DNA of 64,000 nucleotides from Bacillota bacterium (GTDB taxonomy: Bacteria > Bacillota > Clostridia > Lachnospirales > Lachnospiraceae): contig JAEWJZ010000010.1 in assembly GCA_023386315.1 (NCBI GenBank), positions 1 to 64,000 on the forward strand, written 5' to 3'. Of this stretch, positions 54,243-63,152 are shown piece by piece (within the stretch, counting starts at the first letter, position 1; each line of letters opens with the position of its first letter). Made by a program: the position numbers and the translations under genes. Under the pieces are notes generated by a model. That model was not told the origin of the DNA. It saw only the letters and a program-made list of their open reading frames with translations, and did not search any database.

Positions 54243-55172
54243 TTAAGAAAACAGAGGCGTTGACAAATACCTGTCTCCCGTATCCGGAAGAAGTACTACA
54301 ATTCTTTTTCCTTCAAATTCCGGCCGTTTTGCAATCTCCTTCGCAGCCCAGACAGCCGCAGCTGAGGATATTCCCACAAGAATTCCTTCCGTCTTTGCAA
54401 TCTCTTTTCCAGTTTCATAAGCATCATTATTCTCTACAGGTATGATTTCATCGTATATCTCCTGGTTGAGTATTACAGGAACAAACCCGGCTCCGATGCC
54501 CTGGATTCCATGTGGTCCTGGCTTTCCGCCTGAAAGAATGGGAGATCCTGCCGGTTCAACTCCATAAATTTTAATGTCAGGATTTTTACTTTTTAAAAAT
54601 TCTCCCACTCCGGTGATGGTCCCCCCTGTTCCAATCCCTGCAATAAACACATCAACCTTACCGTCTGTATCAGCCCATATTTCAGGACCTGTTGTTTCCC
54701 GGTGAATCCCTGGATTGGCTGGATTATCAAACTGCCCCATGATGACGGAACCTTCTATCTCTTTTTGCAGTTCCTGCGCTTTGTCAATTGCACCTTTCAT
54801 GCCCTTTGTGCCTTCAGTTAGAACTATTTCAGCTCCATAGGCTTTTAAAAGATTCCTTCTTTCCACGCTCATGGTTTCCGGCATGGTAAGAATTGCACGA
54901 TAACCTTTCATGGCTGCAATGCTGGCAATTCCGATTCCGGTATTACCGGAAGTAGGCTCAATAATGGTAGCACCCGGCTTTATTCTGCCGCTTTTTTCTC
55001 CATCTTCAATCATGGCTAACGCTGCCCTGTCTTTCACACTGCCTGCCGGGTTAAAATACTCCAGCTTTGCAATAATGGCTGCCTTAAGTCCGTGCTTTCT
55101 TTCATAATTGGAAAGTTCCAGCACTGGAGTATTGCCAATGAGTTCCTGGGCACTTTTCCTGATATTTTCCAT
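54243..55172 (-). CDS. cysK: Cysteine synthase (O-acetylserine sulfhydrylase)
   Basis: This 309-residue PLP enzyme makes cysteine from O-acetylserine and sulfide. The PLP lysine is K47 in [20 protein letters not shown] (about 73-81) binds the substrate carboxylate, and GTGGTITG (about 180) holds the cofactor phosphate. The C-terminal [14 protein letters not shown] is typical of CysK. The start is ATG 55172 after AGAGG, 13 codons inside the longest frame. It is a single gene and no cysE is adjacent. No T-box or S-box was seen upstream. Confidence 0.95.
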   Translation of the reverse strand: MENIRKSAQELIGNTPVLELSNYERKHGLKAAIIAKLEYFNPAGSVKDRAALAMIEDGEKSGRIKPGATIIEPTSGNTGIGIASIAAMKGYRAILTMPETMSVERRNLLKAYGAEIVLTEGTKGMKGAIDKAQELQKEIEGSVIMGQFDNPANPGIHRETTGPEIWADTDGKVDVFIAGIGTGGTITGVGEFLKSKNPDIKIYGVEPAGSPILSGGKPGPHGIQGIGAGFVPVILNQEIYDEIIPVENNDAYETGKEIAKTEGILVGISSAAAVWAAKEIAKRPEFEGKRIVVLLPDTGDRYLSTPLFS

Positions 55173-55247
55173 AATCAACCTCTTTTCCCATGCGCTTCTG
55201 ATGTTTTGCATGTATCCTGATTACATTTTATCTGCAGGCATGTATTA

Positions 55248-56744
55248 TTATGATAAACCATAAATCTTACGGTACTTCTCTTTTAGATAGTCAATAAAAT
55301 ATTCCGGGGTGAAATCCTCTCCTGTAGCAGCCTTTAAAATCTCACGGCTTGTCTTCATCTTTCCGTACTGGTGGATATGGACCCGCAGATATTCTCTGAT
55401 CACATCAAGCTTTCCATCTCTTAAAAGCTGATCAAAGTCCATTTCTTTTTTCATATGGAAATACAGCTGGGCACCGAATGCATTTCCAAGTGCATAAGAT
55501 GGAAAATATCCGAACAACCCCTGGGACCAGTGAATATCCTGTAAAATGCCTTCCGAAACATGTTCCGGACGTATCCCTAAATATTCCTCGTATTTATCAG
55601 CCCAGATTTCCGGTAGTTTCTTTAAGTTCACGTCTTCTTCCATAATCATCTTCTCCAGCTCATAGCGGATCAGAATATGAAGGCTGTAAGTCAGCTCATC
55701 TGCTTCTGTACGGATAAAGCCTGGATCAACTTTGTTAACAGCCTCAATATACTGCTCCAGAGGCACAGATTTTAACCGGTCAGGATAAAGCTCCTTTAAT
55801 TTATCATAAAGAGGAATCCAGAAATTAGGATTACGGCCAATGATGTTTTCATAAAATCGGGACTGGGACTCGTGCATTCCCATAGAGGTTCCCTGTCCCA
55901 CCGGCGTCTGGGTAATCTCATCCGGAATGCCCAATTCGTAAATTCCATGACCGCCCTCGTGTATAACAGAAAACATGGAACTGTCCATCTTATCGTGGTA
56001 GCTGGTGGTGATTCGGACATCATGATTGTGGAGATTCGTTGTAAAGGGATGGGCGCTCTCTGACAGTACTCCCTTTTTAAAATCAAATCCTATATATTCT
56101 GCAAGGAACCGTGCCATCTCTTCCTGCTTTTCTCTGGGATAACCGCCGGTAAGAAACGAATCATCGATCTCTTTTCCATGTTCTTTAATTTCCTTTAGAA
56201 GAGGAACGATCTCTTCCTTCAGCCTGTCAAAAAACTCATCCAGAAGTTCTGTCTCAAACCCCTTTTCATATTCAGCAAGAAGGACGTCGTAAAGCTTCTG
56301 CCCTTCCTTCTTCCGATAGGAGGCAAATTTCTTTTTAAAATTAATTACCTTTTCTAATGTTGGCAGAAAAAAATCGTAATCCTCATTCTTCTTTGCCTTA
56401 ACCCATACTCTCGCCGCTTCCGCTATCAGCTGGGCATTCTCCCTGTATTCCGCTTTCGGTATGCAGATCAGTTCATCTCTGGCTTCCTTCGCTCCCTTAA
56501 GTACAGCCTGCTCGGTTTCAGATAAATCAGATGCTTTTTCGCATGCGGCTATGGCATCTCCCATTTCATCGCCTGTCATAAAACCGTAATACTCTTCTGA
56601 AAGAGTACCAATCACCCTGGCGGTGTAAGATCCTGATTCTTCGGGGGCCAGTGTCTCATTATCCCACTCAAAAAGTACGAGAGCAGTTTGCAGAGCCATT
56701 GTCTTTTCCAATATGGAAGACAATGTTTCATAAGTTTTATTCAT
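55248..56744 (-). CDS. Carboxypeptidase M32 (Taq type)
   Basis: This 498-residue metallocarboxypeptidase has the HExxH zinc motif HEGGHGIYELG with H262 and H266, preceded by the M32-type segment TTSYHDKMDSSMFSVI and followed by MHESQSRFYEN, where Glu completes the site. It removes C-terminal amino acids, except proline, from peptides in the cytoplasm. AAAGGAG supports the ATG at 56744 rather than the longest frame. It lies 77 bases downstream of the exonuclease gene, possibly in the same transcript. Confidence 0.94.
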   Translation of the reverse strand: MNKTYETLSSILEKTMALQTALVLFEWDNETLAPEESGSYTARVIGTLSEEYYGFMTGDEMGDAIAACEKASDLSETEQAVLKGAKEARDELICIPKAEYRENAQLIAEAARVWVKAKKNEDYDFFLPTLEKVINFKKKFASYRKKEGQKLYDVLLAEYEKGFETELLDEFFDRLKEEIVPLLKEIKEHGKEIDDSFLTGGYPREKQEEMARFLAEYIGFDFKKGVLSESAHPFTTNLHNHDVRITTSYHDKMDSSMFSVIHEGGHGIYELGIPDEITQTPVGQGTSMGMHESQSRFYENIIGRNPNFWIPLYDKLKELYPDRLKSVPLEQYIEAVNKVDPGFIRTEADELTYSLHILIRYELEKMIMEEDVNLKKLPEIWADKYEEYLGIRPEHVSEGILQDIHWSQGLFGYFPSYALGNAFGAQLYFHMKKEMDFDQLLRDGKLDVIREYLRVHIHQYGKMKTSREILKAATGEDFTPEYFIDYLKEKYRKIYGLS

Positions 56745-56821
56745 GATAATTTCTCCTTTACAAAAAATCGGGACGTTCTGTATGATTGTCTCCAAACCCA
56801 ATTAAATAATACCGCAAAGTT

Positions 56822-57898
56822 TTACTTTCCGGTACCAAAAATGGAAGCCTCTTTTATATCAAGGCTGACCAGCCATTCCCTGATCTTGTCTTCTCTGTAA
56901 GATGATACGGAAAAATCCTCTAATTGAAAATCAATGGTTATATCTGTTTTCATGGTGGCAAGAATTTTAGACAATACAGCGGCCTTTTCACCGCAAAGTT
57001 CTTCCTCACTGGTCTTCGTCATGGCCTTATACGGCGACCTTGATATTCCTAAATCGTTCTTCCAGAAATCCTGAAGATCCTTTAACCTCTTTTTATCTGT
57101 TTCTGCTTCATGTATTGCTTCATAAATGCGTTCTACGGTTCCATACTCTCTAAGAAGTACGGGCGCTGCACTGCTGACGCCCTTCACTCCCGGAATATTG
57201 TCAGAAGCATCGCCCTGAATTCCTTTTAAATCCGGTATCTGCTCCGGTCTCACACCTTCCTCATGCAAAACTGTATCTGAGGTATATTCAAATACTTTTT
57301 CCGGGAGATTAATCTCTTCTTTCCCCATCCCGTAAAAAGAATAATATTTTTTATAAAGCTCGTCCGCCTTCTCCTGGCGGGACTGAACCATCCATGCACG
57401 CACATTGTGTTCATCACTGACCAGCTGAAGATAGTCATGATCCTTTGTCAGAACAACCATGGGAATCTGCTCTCTGAATTTCATTACCAGACTTCCTGCA
57501 TAGTCATCCGCCTCATACTGATCACTGTAAAGCACCTGAAAACCCGCTTCCTCCAGAATGCGTTCCATCAATACAAACTGATCCTTTAACGGTTCAGGTG
57601 TTGATCCTCTTGTCCCCTTATACTGGGAATACAGTTCTCTGCGGAAGGTGTCCCGTGTTTTATCGAAAACAAAAGCCATGTGGTCCGGCTGCTGTTTCTT
57701 CATAAGCGAAACTACCATCTTCAGCATACCAAATATGGCATTGGTATACGTTCCGTCTTTGGCATGAAGAATCTTATCATAATGCTTAAGCTTTTCCTCT
57801 TCTGTCTTAGCAAACATGATTTCTCTGGGTAATACCGCATAATAGCAGGTTGACAGCATGGATGAGCCATCTACAACTACAAATTTATTCTCTGACAT
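56822..57898 (-). CDS. Stand-alone 5'-3' exonuclease / flap endonuclease
   Basis: This 358-residue protein resembles the 5' nuclease domain of DNA polymerase I: VVVDGSSML at the N-terminus, FDKTRDTFRR, the acidic DQYEADDYAG metal site (about 125-134), VLTKDHDYLQL and a helix-hairpin-helix region IPDLKGIQGDASDNIPGVKGVS. Free-standing versions remove RNA primers or flaps. It is longer than the usual isolated domain because of an insertion around residues 175-215 (KADELYKKYYSFYGMGKEE). The small gene at 57932 lies just upstream on the same strand. Confidence 0.88.
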   Translation of the reverse strand: MSENKFVVVDGSSMLSTCYYAVLPREIMFAKTEEEKLKHYDKILHAKDGTYTNAIFGMLKMVVSLMKKQQPDHMAFVFDKTRDTFRRELYSQYKGTRGSTPEPLKDQFVLMERILEEAGFQVLYSDQYEADDYAGSLVMKFREQIPMVVLTKDHDYLQLVSDEHNVRAWMVQSRQEKADELYKKYYSFYGMGKEEINLPEKVFEYTSDTVLHEEGVRPEQIPDLKGIQGDASDNIPGVKGVSSAAPVLLREYGTVERIYEAIHEAETDKKRLKDLQDFWKNDLGISRSPYKAMTKTSEEELCGEKAAVLSKILATMKTDITIDFQLEDFSVSSYREDKIREWLVSLDIKEASIFGTGK

Positions 57899-57931
57899 CT
57901 ATAACTCCATTCTTTCCCGCACCTGACGGAA

Positions 57932-58165
57932 TTAAGTAAAATAACTCTGCAAATCTGTTTCATTCTTTGCGCCAAGCCGCTTCATGATTTCTTTCCGCTC
58001 CTGAGCAGACAACCCCTTCCAAAGCTTTTGAACGCGGGGATCTGAAAATCCAATATAGGGCAGACCATTTCTATCACATTCATAAGATGATAAGTAGTGA
58101 TTGAGTGCACTCCATTCCACATAAAAAGCAGTGATACTGCGGCTTAAAGAGCTGACTTTTGCCAT
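57932..58165 (-). CDS. Small protein of unknown function (77 residues)
   Basis: This 77-residue protein, starting MAKVSSLSRSITAFYVEWSALN, is soluble and mostly helical with a basic middle (VQKLWKGLSAQERKEIMKRLG). The start is ATG 58165, where GGGAGGA is well placed; the longest frame adds 14 codons without a binding site. It sits 53 bases after the macrodomain gene and 33 bases before the exonuclease gene, all on the minus strand, so it may belong to a small nucleic-acid or ADP-ribose related operon. No family is recognised. Confidence 0.72.
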   Translation of the reverse strand: MAKVSSLSRSITAFYVEWSALNHYLSSYECDRNGLPYIGFSDPRVQKLWKGLSAQERKEIMKRLGAKNETDLQSYFT

Positions 58166-58218
58166 ATTCGTTCCTCCCGGATAAATTTTGCTGACTTCAT
58201 GATGCAATGCCGCTCCGA

Positions 58219-58713
58219 TTATTCAGAATCAATCTTCCAAATCTGTACTTCGCCCTGATAATCCAAAAAGCAGCTGTTTAAAATTTCTTCTACCTTCCCC
58301 CAGTCTCCTCCTGCATTCCCGCATCCGATTCCGTACGGAAATGCAACCTTCTCCAGTTTGCCTCTGACATCCACAAAATCACGGATCTCATTGACAGCCT
58401 GTGAAAGCGCTTTATAATCCGTATAAACTCCATTCTTCCCATAATTATCCTGACCATAAAGATTGGCAATCAGAAACCACCGGTCATTTAATTCAACCGG
58501 CTGTGCCGACACCCTCCCCAATAAACCGGAGGTGATTCCGCCGGACTGTTCCTGCCACTGCTTCGTGATAATCCGATATGTCTTTTCTACTTCAGGGAAC
58601 ATCTTTTTAATCTGACCTGCGATCCCCCGTCCAAATACTCCCTGACAATTCACCTGATGACAGATAATGTCTGCATCAGAAGTAAAGATATCTCCGCTGT
58701 AATACTTTAGCAT
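58219..58713 (-). CDS. Macrodomain protein (ADP-ribose-binding, ALC1/Poa1-like)
   Basis: This 164-residue protein is a single macrodomain: YSGDIFTSDADIICHQVNCQGVFG (about 4-27) forms the adenine and ribose site, FGRGIAG the diphosphate loop, and AFPYGIGCGNAGGDWGKVE (about 125-143) the second loop. The arrangement is closest to the ALC1-like/Poa1p class, which removes ADP-ribose from DNA or protein or hydrolyses ADP-ribose-1-phosphate. GGAGGAG supports the ATG at 58713. It is probably the first gene of a minus-strand group with the 77-residue protein and the exonuclease. No ADP-ribosyltransferase lies nearby. Confidence 0.9.
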   Translation of the reverse strand: MLKYYSGDIFTSDADIICHQVNCQGVFGRGIAGQIKKMFPEVEKTYRIITKQWQEQSGGITSGLLGRVSAQPVELNDRWFLIANLYGQDNYGKNGVYTDYKALSQAVNEIRDFVDVRGKLEKVAFPYGIGCGNAGGDWGKVEEILNSCFLDYQGEVQIWKIDSE

Positions 58714-58824
58714 AATTCTCTCCTCCAAGCTTATCTAATCAGATATCCTTACTCATTATACCCTGATTTTCCAGTTATTCATAGTACATTCCTTAAGTTT
58801 TAACATATAATTTCCAAAAACCCG

Positions 58825-58853
58825 TTGAAGTATAGGGAAATAAGATTTATAAT
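58825..58853 (+). promoter_or_regulatory. Promoter of the CheW-CZB gene
   Basis: TTGAAG (58825-58830), 17 bases and a perfect TATAAT (58848-58853) precede the gene by about 42 bases, so it is read by the vegetative sigma factor rather than the motility sigma factor. Confidence 0.75.
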
Positions 58854-58894
58854 AAACATTAACAGCAAATAAAAAAGGTTAGGTACGGAAGAGA

Positions 58895-59716
58895 ATGGAA
58901 AAAGAGATTAAATGCCCCTACATTATATTTAAAATTGCAGGTTCCTTATACTGCATAAACAGCAAATACATATCCACAATTTTACAGCTGCCGGAATACA
59001 GCACCATTCCTGCCGCACCTGCTAATGTCACCGGAATGTTTAAACACCGGGACAAAGTCATCAATATGATGGATTTACGCATCACATTCGGTTTAAAGCC
59101 TGTTTCCGAAGAATGCAAAGACTTTGAACAGATGATTGATGCCAGGAAGCATGACCATATCAACTGGGTCAATGAGCTGGAGAGATATATTAAGGAAGGC
59201 GGATCATTCACTCTTGCCAGAGATTCCCACCAGTGTGCTTTCGGAAGATGGTATGATAATTTCACCACTGACAACATGACAGTTACCAATCATTTGAAAA
59301 AAATTGAAGAACCTCACGAGAAGCTTCACAAGGCAGCTGCAGAAGCGGAAGCCTGTAAAAGAGACTGCGAAAACTGCCAGGAGTCAGAATGCTTACAGAC
59401 CGTTCTAAAGCGTGTGAAGGGTGAATCCATGCCAGTCATATTAAAGCTTCTGGATCAGACAAAGGATTTATTCCGCTCCACAATTTATAAGGAGATGGTT
59501 CTGATCTTAGATGGCATCCAATGGGGAATTGTAGTCGATGAAATCGTCGCTGTGGAAGATCTGGATGTTATTTCAGAGCGCCACGAAGATCCTATGGTAA
59601 ACCATTGCTCCTATTTGGGACGTGTCATGGAAAGTGAAAAGCGGGAAGGACTGATCTTTGAGCTTAACCCCGAAACACTCACTGCCAAGTTCAAGGATCT
59701 GGAATCCACTTTTTAA
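58895..59716 (+). CDS. CheW-like protein with an inserted CZB zinc-binding domain
   Basis: This 273-residue protein is a CheW fold split by an insertion. Residues 1-70 (YIIFKIAGSLYCINSKYIST, then MFKHRDKVINMMDLR) and 195-270 (GIQWGIVVDEIVAVEDLD) form CheW, an adaptor between receptors and CheA. The insertion (about 75-190) is a chemoreceptor zinc-binding (CZB) domain with the 3His/1Cys set H88, C114 in QCAFGRWY, H141 and H145. A further cysteine cluster C154-x3-C158-x2-C161-x4-C166 follows it. Zinc or oxidant sensing through the Cys-His site is known for CZB domains; a second metal site is inference. GGAAGAG precedes the ATG. Confidence 0.9.
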   Translation: MEKEIKCPYIIFKIAGSLYCINSKYISTILQLPEYSTIPAAPANVTGMFKHRDKVINMMDLRITFGLKPVSEECKDFEQMIDARKHDHINWVNELERYIKEGGSFTLARDSHQCAFGRWYDNFTTDNMTVTNHLKKIEEPHEKLHKAAAEAEACKRDCENCQESECLQTVLKRVKGESMPVILKLLDQTKDLFRSTIYKEMVLILDGIQWGIVVDEIVAVEDLDVISERHEDPMVNHCSYLGRVMESEKREGLIFELNPETLTAKFKDLESTF

Positions 59717-59742
59717 TGAACGGCAGGTATGCATGTGTATAG

Positions 59743-59787
59743 AAAAGAGCCGGAAAAGTTTTGGCAGAAGCTTTTCCGGCTCTTTTT
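59743..59787. terminator. Bidirectional terminator between the CheW-CZB and NUDIX genes
   Basis: AAAAGAGCCGGAAAAG and CTTTTCCGGCTCTTTT pair perfectly around a 12-base loop, with A- and T-runs on both sides. Confidence 0.92.
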
Positions 59788-59815
59788 ACAGTCAGGAAAC
59801 TGGCTCTGACTTTTT

Positions 59816-60268
59816 TCAGAAATACTTTTTATTGCCCCAAAGGTTACTCTTCTTTAAATCCAGATATTCATTATAGGCTTTTTCCAGAATCTGCTTTTCA
59901 TTGGAAAACTTCAGAAGATGATACGCTTCATGGAACTTATAGTATCCTGAATCAATAAAATATTCTTCCCGTTGTGGTTTACTGTAATAGCTGTCGGCCA
60001 TCATGAGATACCAGTATACATCCTTTTCCACCATATCCTGAGGCGTATTAAAAGAATACTGACTCTTACCAATGTACTTGATAATGGACGCACTTACCCC
60101 GGTCTCTTCCCTGACTTCCCGAAGTGCCGTCTCTTTATACTCTTCACCCGCTTCTACTGTTCCCTTTGGCAAAACCCAACCTTCATACTTGTTTTTGTAA
60201 TTCTTATATAAAACCAGAATTTTACCTCGAAAAATAACCACACCGCCACAACTCGTTGCTTCTATCAT
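59816..60268 (-). CDS. NUDIX hydrolase
   Basis: This 150-residue protein has a complete Nudix box, GTVEAGEEYKETALREVREE plus TG (about 36-57), preceded by GGVVIFRGKILVLYKNYKNKYEGWVLPK, which resembles diadenosine tetraphosphate-type hydrolases of the bis(5'-nucleosyl)-tetraphosphatase group. The substrate is unproven. The start is ATG 60268, with GGAGG upstream; the longest frame begins 20 codons earlier. Confidence 0.9.
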   Translation of the reverse strand: MIEATSCGGVVIFRGKILVLYKNYKNKYEGWVLPKGTVEAGEEYKETALREVREETGVSASIIKYIGKSQYSFNTPQDMVEKDVYWYLMMADSYYSKPQREEYFIDSGYYKFHEAYHLLKFSNEKQILEKAYNEYLDLKKSNLWGNKKYF

Positions 60269-60405
60269 TGCAATTCCTCCAGAGTGAAACCGTAAATCCA
60301 TCCGGATCCCGGTTTTGGTGTGTCTCACAGACTGGCTCTAGTATACCTCTTTTTATAATGATATGCAAGTGTGTAATCGCCGAAAGAGCAGGCGGTAAAC
60401 TTCCC

Positions 60406-61830
60406 TTATCTGGAAAAATATAAATCAAAAAGCGACCTTGCAATAGGCGCGGCGGCCTTGCCTCCGGCTCCTCCCTCTTCCACAATCACGCTGACTGCGA
60501 TTTTGGGGTGATCTGCAGGAGCAAATCCCACAAACCACGCATGCGTCTCTTTGTTCTTATCAAATTCTGCTGATCCCGTCTTTCCTGCCACAGTATAGGC
60601 ATCTGTCCGGACGGCAGATCCTGTTCCATCAGTGACCACTGCTCTCATCAGCTCCGTCATTCTGGCCGATTCTTCTGCAGTCATGATCGTTCCATAGGCC
60701 TGGGGAACAAATTTTTTAATGATGTCTCCGCCTGCATTCTCCACATGATCGATGAGATAAGGCTTCATCAATGTTCCTCCGTTTGCAATGGACGCAGTAA
60801 TCATGGCGTTATGAAGAGGAGTGATCTGGGTCTGTCCCTGTCCAATGGCAGTCTGAAGAATCTGCCATGTATCCGCACCTGGCGCCATGGTATAGGAGCT
60901 TCTGTTGGAAGGAAAGGGCAGGGAAAAATCTGTATTGAACAACAGCTGTTCAGATGTGTTCCTTAACCCGTTTAAATCCATCAGAAGACCAAGACTTGAA
61001 AAGGCTCCGTTGCAGGAGTTGGCAAATGCCTGGGTGAAATTCTGATGTCCATGGGCAGTTTCATGATAGCATTTTATGGAATAATCCCCATTTTCATAAA
61101 TCCCGTCACAGTCAAAGACATAATCCTTGTAACTATCCGGATTCTCCCTGATATATTCCAGTGCTGTAACAATCTTAAATGTGGAACCCGGCGGATATAG
61201 TCCCTGGGTTGCACGGTTTAAAAGCTGTCCTGATGTATTCTCCTCTGCAACCAGACTGTTCCAGTCACTTAAAATGGTATTGGGATTATAATCTGGCTTT
61301 GACACCATGGCAAGGATCTTACCTGTATCAGGTTCCATTACAATAACTGCCCCATTTCTTTTTCCGAGTGCTTCGTATGCCATTTTCTGAAGATCCACAT
61401 CCAGGGTTGTCACAACGTTATCTCCCTGGTTTTTCTTTGAATACAATTCATTAATTACCTGTTCAATGATATTGACATGGCTGGTAAGCAGATAGAAATT
61501 AGACTGGGCCTCCAGACCGGTCTTTCCGTTCACCGAGTATCCAACTGCATGGGCAAACATGGAATCATATGGATATACCCTTGTCTCATGCCCTTCCCCA
61601 TCCACATCAGTCCGTGCAAGTATCTGACCGTTACTGCTCCTGATCTCACCTCTTACCACCCGGTCGGCAAAGCTGTCCAGCCTGGCATTATAGGAATTAT
61701 TGATCACACTATCACTCTTCACCTGTAGAAAGTATCCATAATAAACCGCCAGACCTATAAAAAGCAGAACAACTCCATAGGTCAGGATTAAGATCTGGTG
61801 ATTTGCTTTTGGATTTGCATTAGCTTTCAT
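60406..61830 (-). CDS. Class B penicillin-binding protein (transpeptidase)
   Basis: This protein of 474 residues has one membrane anchor (about 12-34) and a transpeptidase domain with the active-site motifs S216-TFK219, S272-CN274 and K417-TG419. A short dimerisation region with GEIRSSNGQILARTDVDG precedes it. It cross-links peptidoglycan together with the FtsW/RodA-type glycosyltransferase encoded just upstream; the two genes overlap by 11 bases and the start ATG 61830 uses a site inside ftsW. It is shorter than typical PBP2 or FtsI and resembles the PbpA class that pairs with RodA-like proteins. Division or sporulation role undecided. Confidence 0.92.
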   Translation of the reverse strand: MKANANPKANHQILILTYGVVLLFIGLAVYYGYFLQVKSDSVINNSYNARLDSFADRVVRGEIRSSNGQILARTDVDGEGHETRVYPYDSMFAHAVGYSVNGKTGLEAQSNFYLLTSHVNIIEQVINELYSKKNQGDNVVTTLDVDLQKMAYEALGKRNGAVIVMEPDTGKILAMVSKPDYNPNTILSDWNSLVAEENTSGQLLNRATQGLYPPGSTFKIVTALEYIRENPDSYKDYVFDCDGIYENGDYSIKCYHETAHGHQNFTQAFANSCNGAFSSLGLLMDLNGLRNTSEQLLFNTDFSLPFPSNRSSYTMAPGADTWQILQTAIGQGQTQITPLHNAMITASIANGGTLMKPYLIDHVENAGGDIIKKFVPQAYGTIMTAEESARMTELMRAVVTDGTGSAVRTDAYTVAGKTGSAEFDKNKETHAWFVGFAPADHPKIAVSVIVEEGGAGGKAAAPIARSLFDLYFSR

Positions 61831-63145
61831 ACTCGTCCTCTTCCTCTTCATTGCGTTTGAGAATATAAAGTCCCTGGATGATTCCAAAAATAATAAAAGT
61901 GCTTAACACCGAGCTTCCCCCATAACTGACGAGTGGAAGGGTAACGCCGGTAGATGGAATGAATTTTGTAACTCCTCCTACCGTCAAAAAAACCTGGATC
62001 GCATAGATCATACCAAGTCCAAAAGCGATAAGTTTGTAAAACACTGCCTGCATGCTGCCAGCCACCATCATAAACTGAAGAAAGCATCCGAGACATATCA
62101 GCAGGACACAGAGAGCAAAAATACCTCCCAGTTCTTCTGAAATTGCCGAGAAGATAAAGTCTTTTTCCACGACTGGAATCTTCCTCGGCATACCACGGTA
62201 AAGTCCCATACCAAACCAGCCTCCTGTTCCAATTGCAAACAGGGACTGACTGATCTGATATCCTTTCCCGGCGATATCAGACCATGGATTTAACCAGGCT
62301 GCGACACGTGTCTTCACATGACTGAACAGCTGGAATGCAAGCACAGACGAAAGAATTCCTCCCGCCGTTCCCCCAATTAAGTACCGCCATCTGCCGGTTG
62401 CTATAAATAGCATAAACACATAGGTAATAAAGAAAATAAGTGCACTTCCTAAATCCTTTGAAAGCACAAGTATCAGAACATGAAGTGCTGAAATACCGCT
62501 GACAGCAAGAATTGTCTTAAAACTGACAGAGCGGTAAAACATGGTCGCAATAAAAAATACGTAGCTGATCTTCACGAACTCAGACGGCTGAAAGGAAAAT
62601 CCGGATATTCCTATGGACAGCTGAGCTCCATAACTTGTGGTTCCGGCAACACATACAATACCAAGAAGCAGAACGCCCCCAAGTCCGTAAACCCACGGAA
62701 TTTTACTCAGCTGCCATACTCTGTCAATCACAAAGGGGATGATACAGGTAACTGCCGCCGCCACAGCAACGATCACAAACTGCTTTAGTGCCTTGTCAAA
62801 AGACAGCCTGGTGAGCATAATAAAGCCCACCGACAAAAGCATGCACATGTTATTAACAAGCAGCCTGGATAAGTTCCTGTAAAACAGCCGGTACAAAAAC
62901 AGGTAACCCAAAAAGAACACAACCTGTGCCCCATAGAAAACAAGCATCCGCTCATCCTCCGTCTCCAGCCAGATAATCCCGTACGCCAGAAGATGGATCA
63001 GAAACATAAAAATGTTCTGACGTCGGCATATGCTGTTTTTTCTCTTTTCGTCCTGAAAAGAAAAATAGCGAAAATTTAAATATGTGTATAAAGCGACTAA
63101 CAGTATCATTAAATATCTGGATACATCAATTATCAGATTAATCAT
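61820..63145 (-). CDS. FtsW/RodA/SpoVE-family glycosyltransferase
   Basis: This 441-residue membrane protein has about ten to twelve helices and SEDS-family landmarks: GISGFSFQPSEFVKISY (about 178-194), LSKDLGSALIFF, AISEELGG and the C-terminal TGVTLPLVSYGGSSVL. SEDS proteins polymerise lipid II into glycan strands with a partner class B PBP, here the overlapping downstream gene. Whether it serves division, elongation or sporulation cannot be told from the sequence. Confidence 0.93.
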   Translation of the reverse strand: MINLIIDVSRYLMILLVALYTYLNFRYFSFQDEKRKNSICRRQNIFMFLIHLLAYGIIWLETEDERMLVFYGAQVVFFLGYLFLYRLFYRNLSRLLVNNMCMLLSVGFIMLTRLSFDKALKQFVIVAVAAAVTCIIPFVIDRVWQLSKIPWVYGLGGVLLLGIVCVAGTTSYGAQLSIGISGFSFQPSEFVKISYVFFIATMFYRSVSFKTILAVSGISALHVLILVLSKDLGSALIFFITYVFMLFIATGRWRYLIGGTAGGILSSVLAFQLFSHVKTRVAAWLNPWSDIAGKGYQISQSLFAIGTGGWFGMGLYRGMPRKIPVVEKDFIFSAISEELGGIFALCVLLICLGCFLQFMMVAGSMQAVFYKLIAFGLGMIYAIQVFLTVGGVTKFIPSTGVTLPLVSYGGSSVLSTFIIFGIIQGLYILKRNEEEEDEYES

Positions 63146-63152
63146 AAATCAC

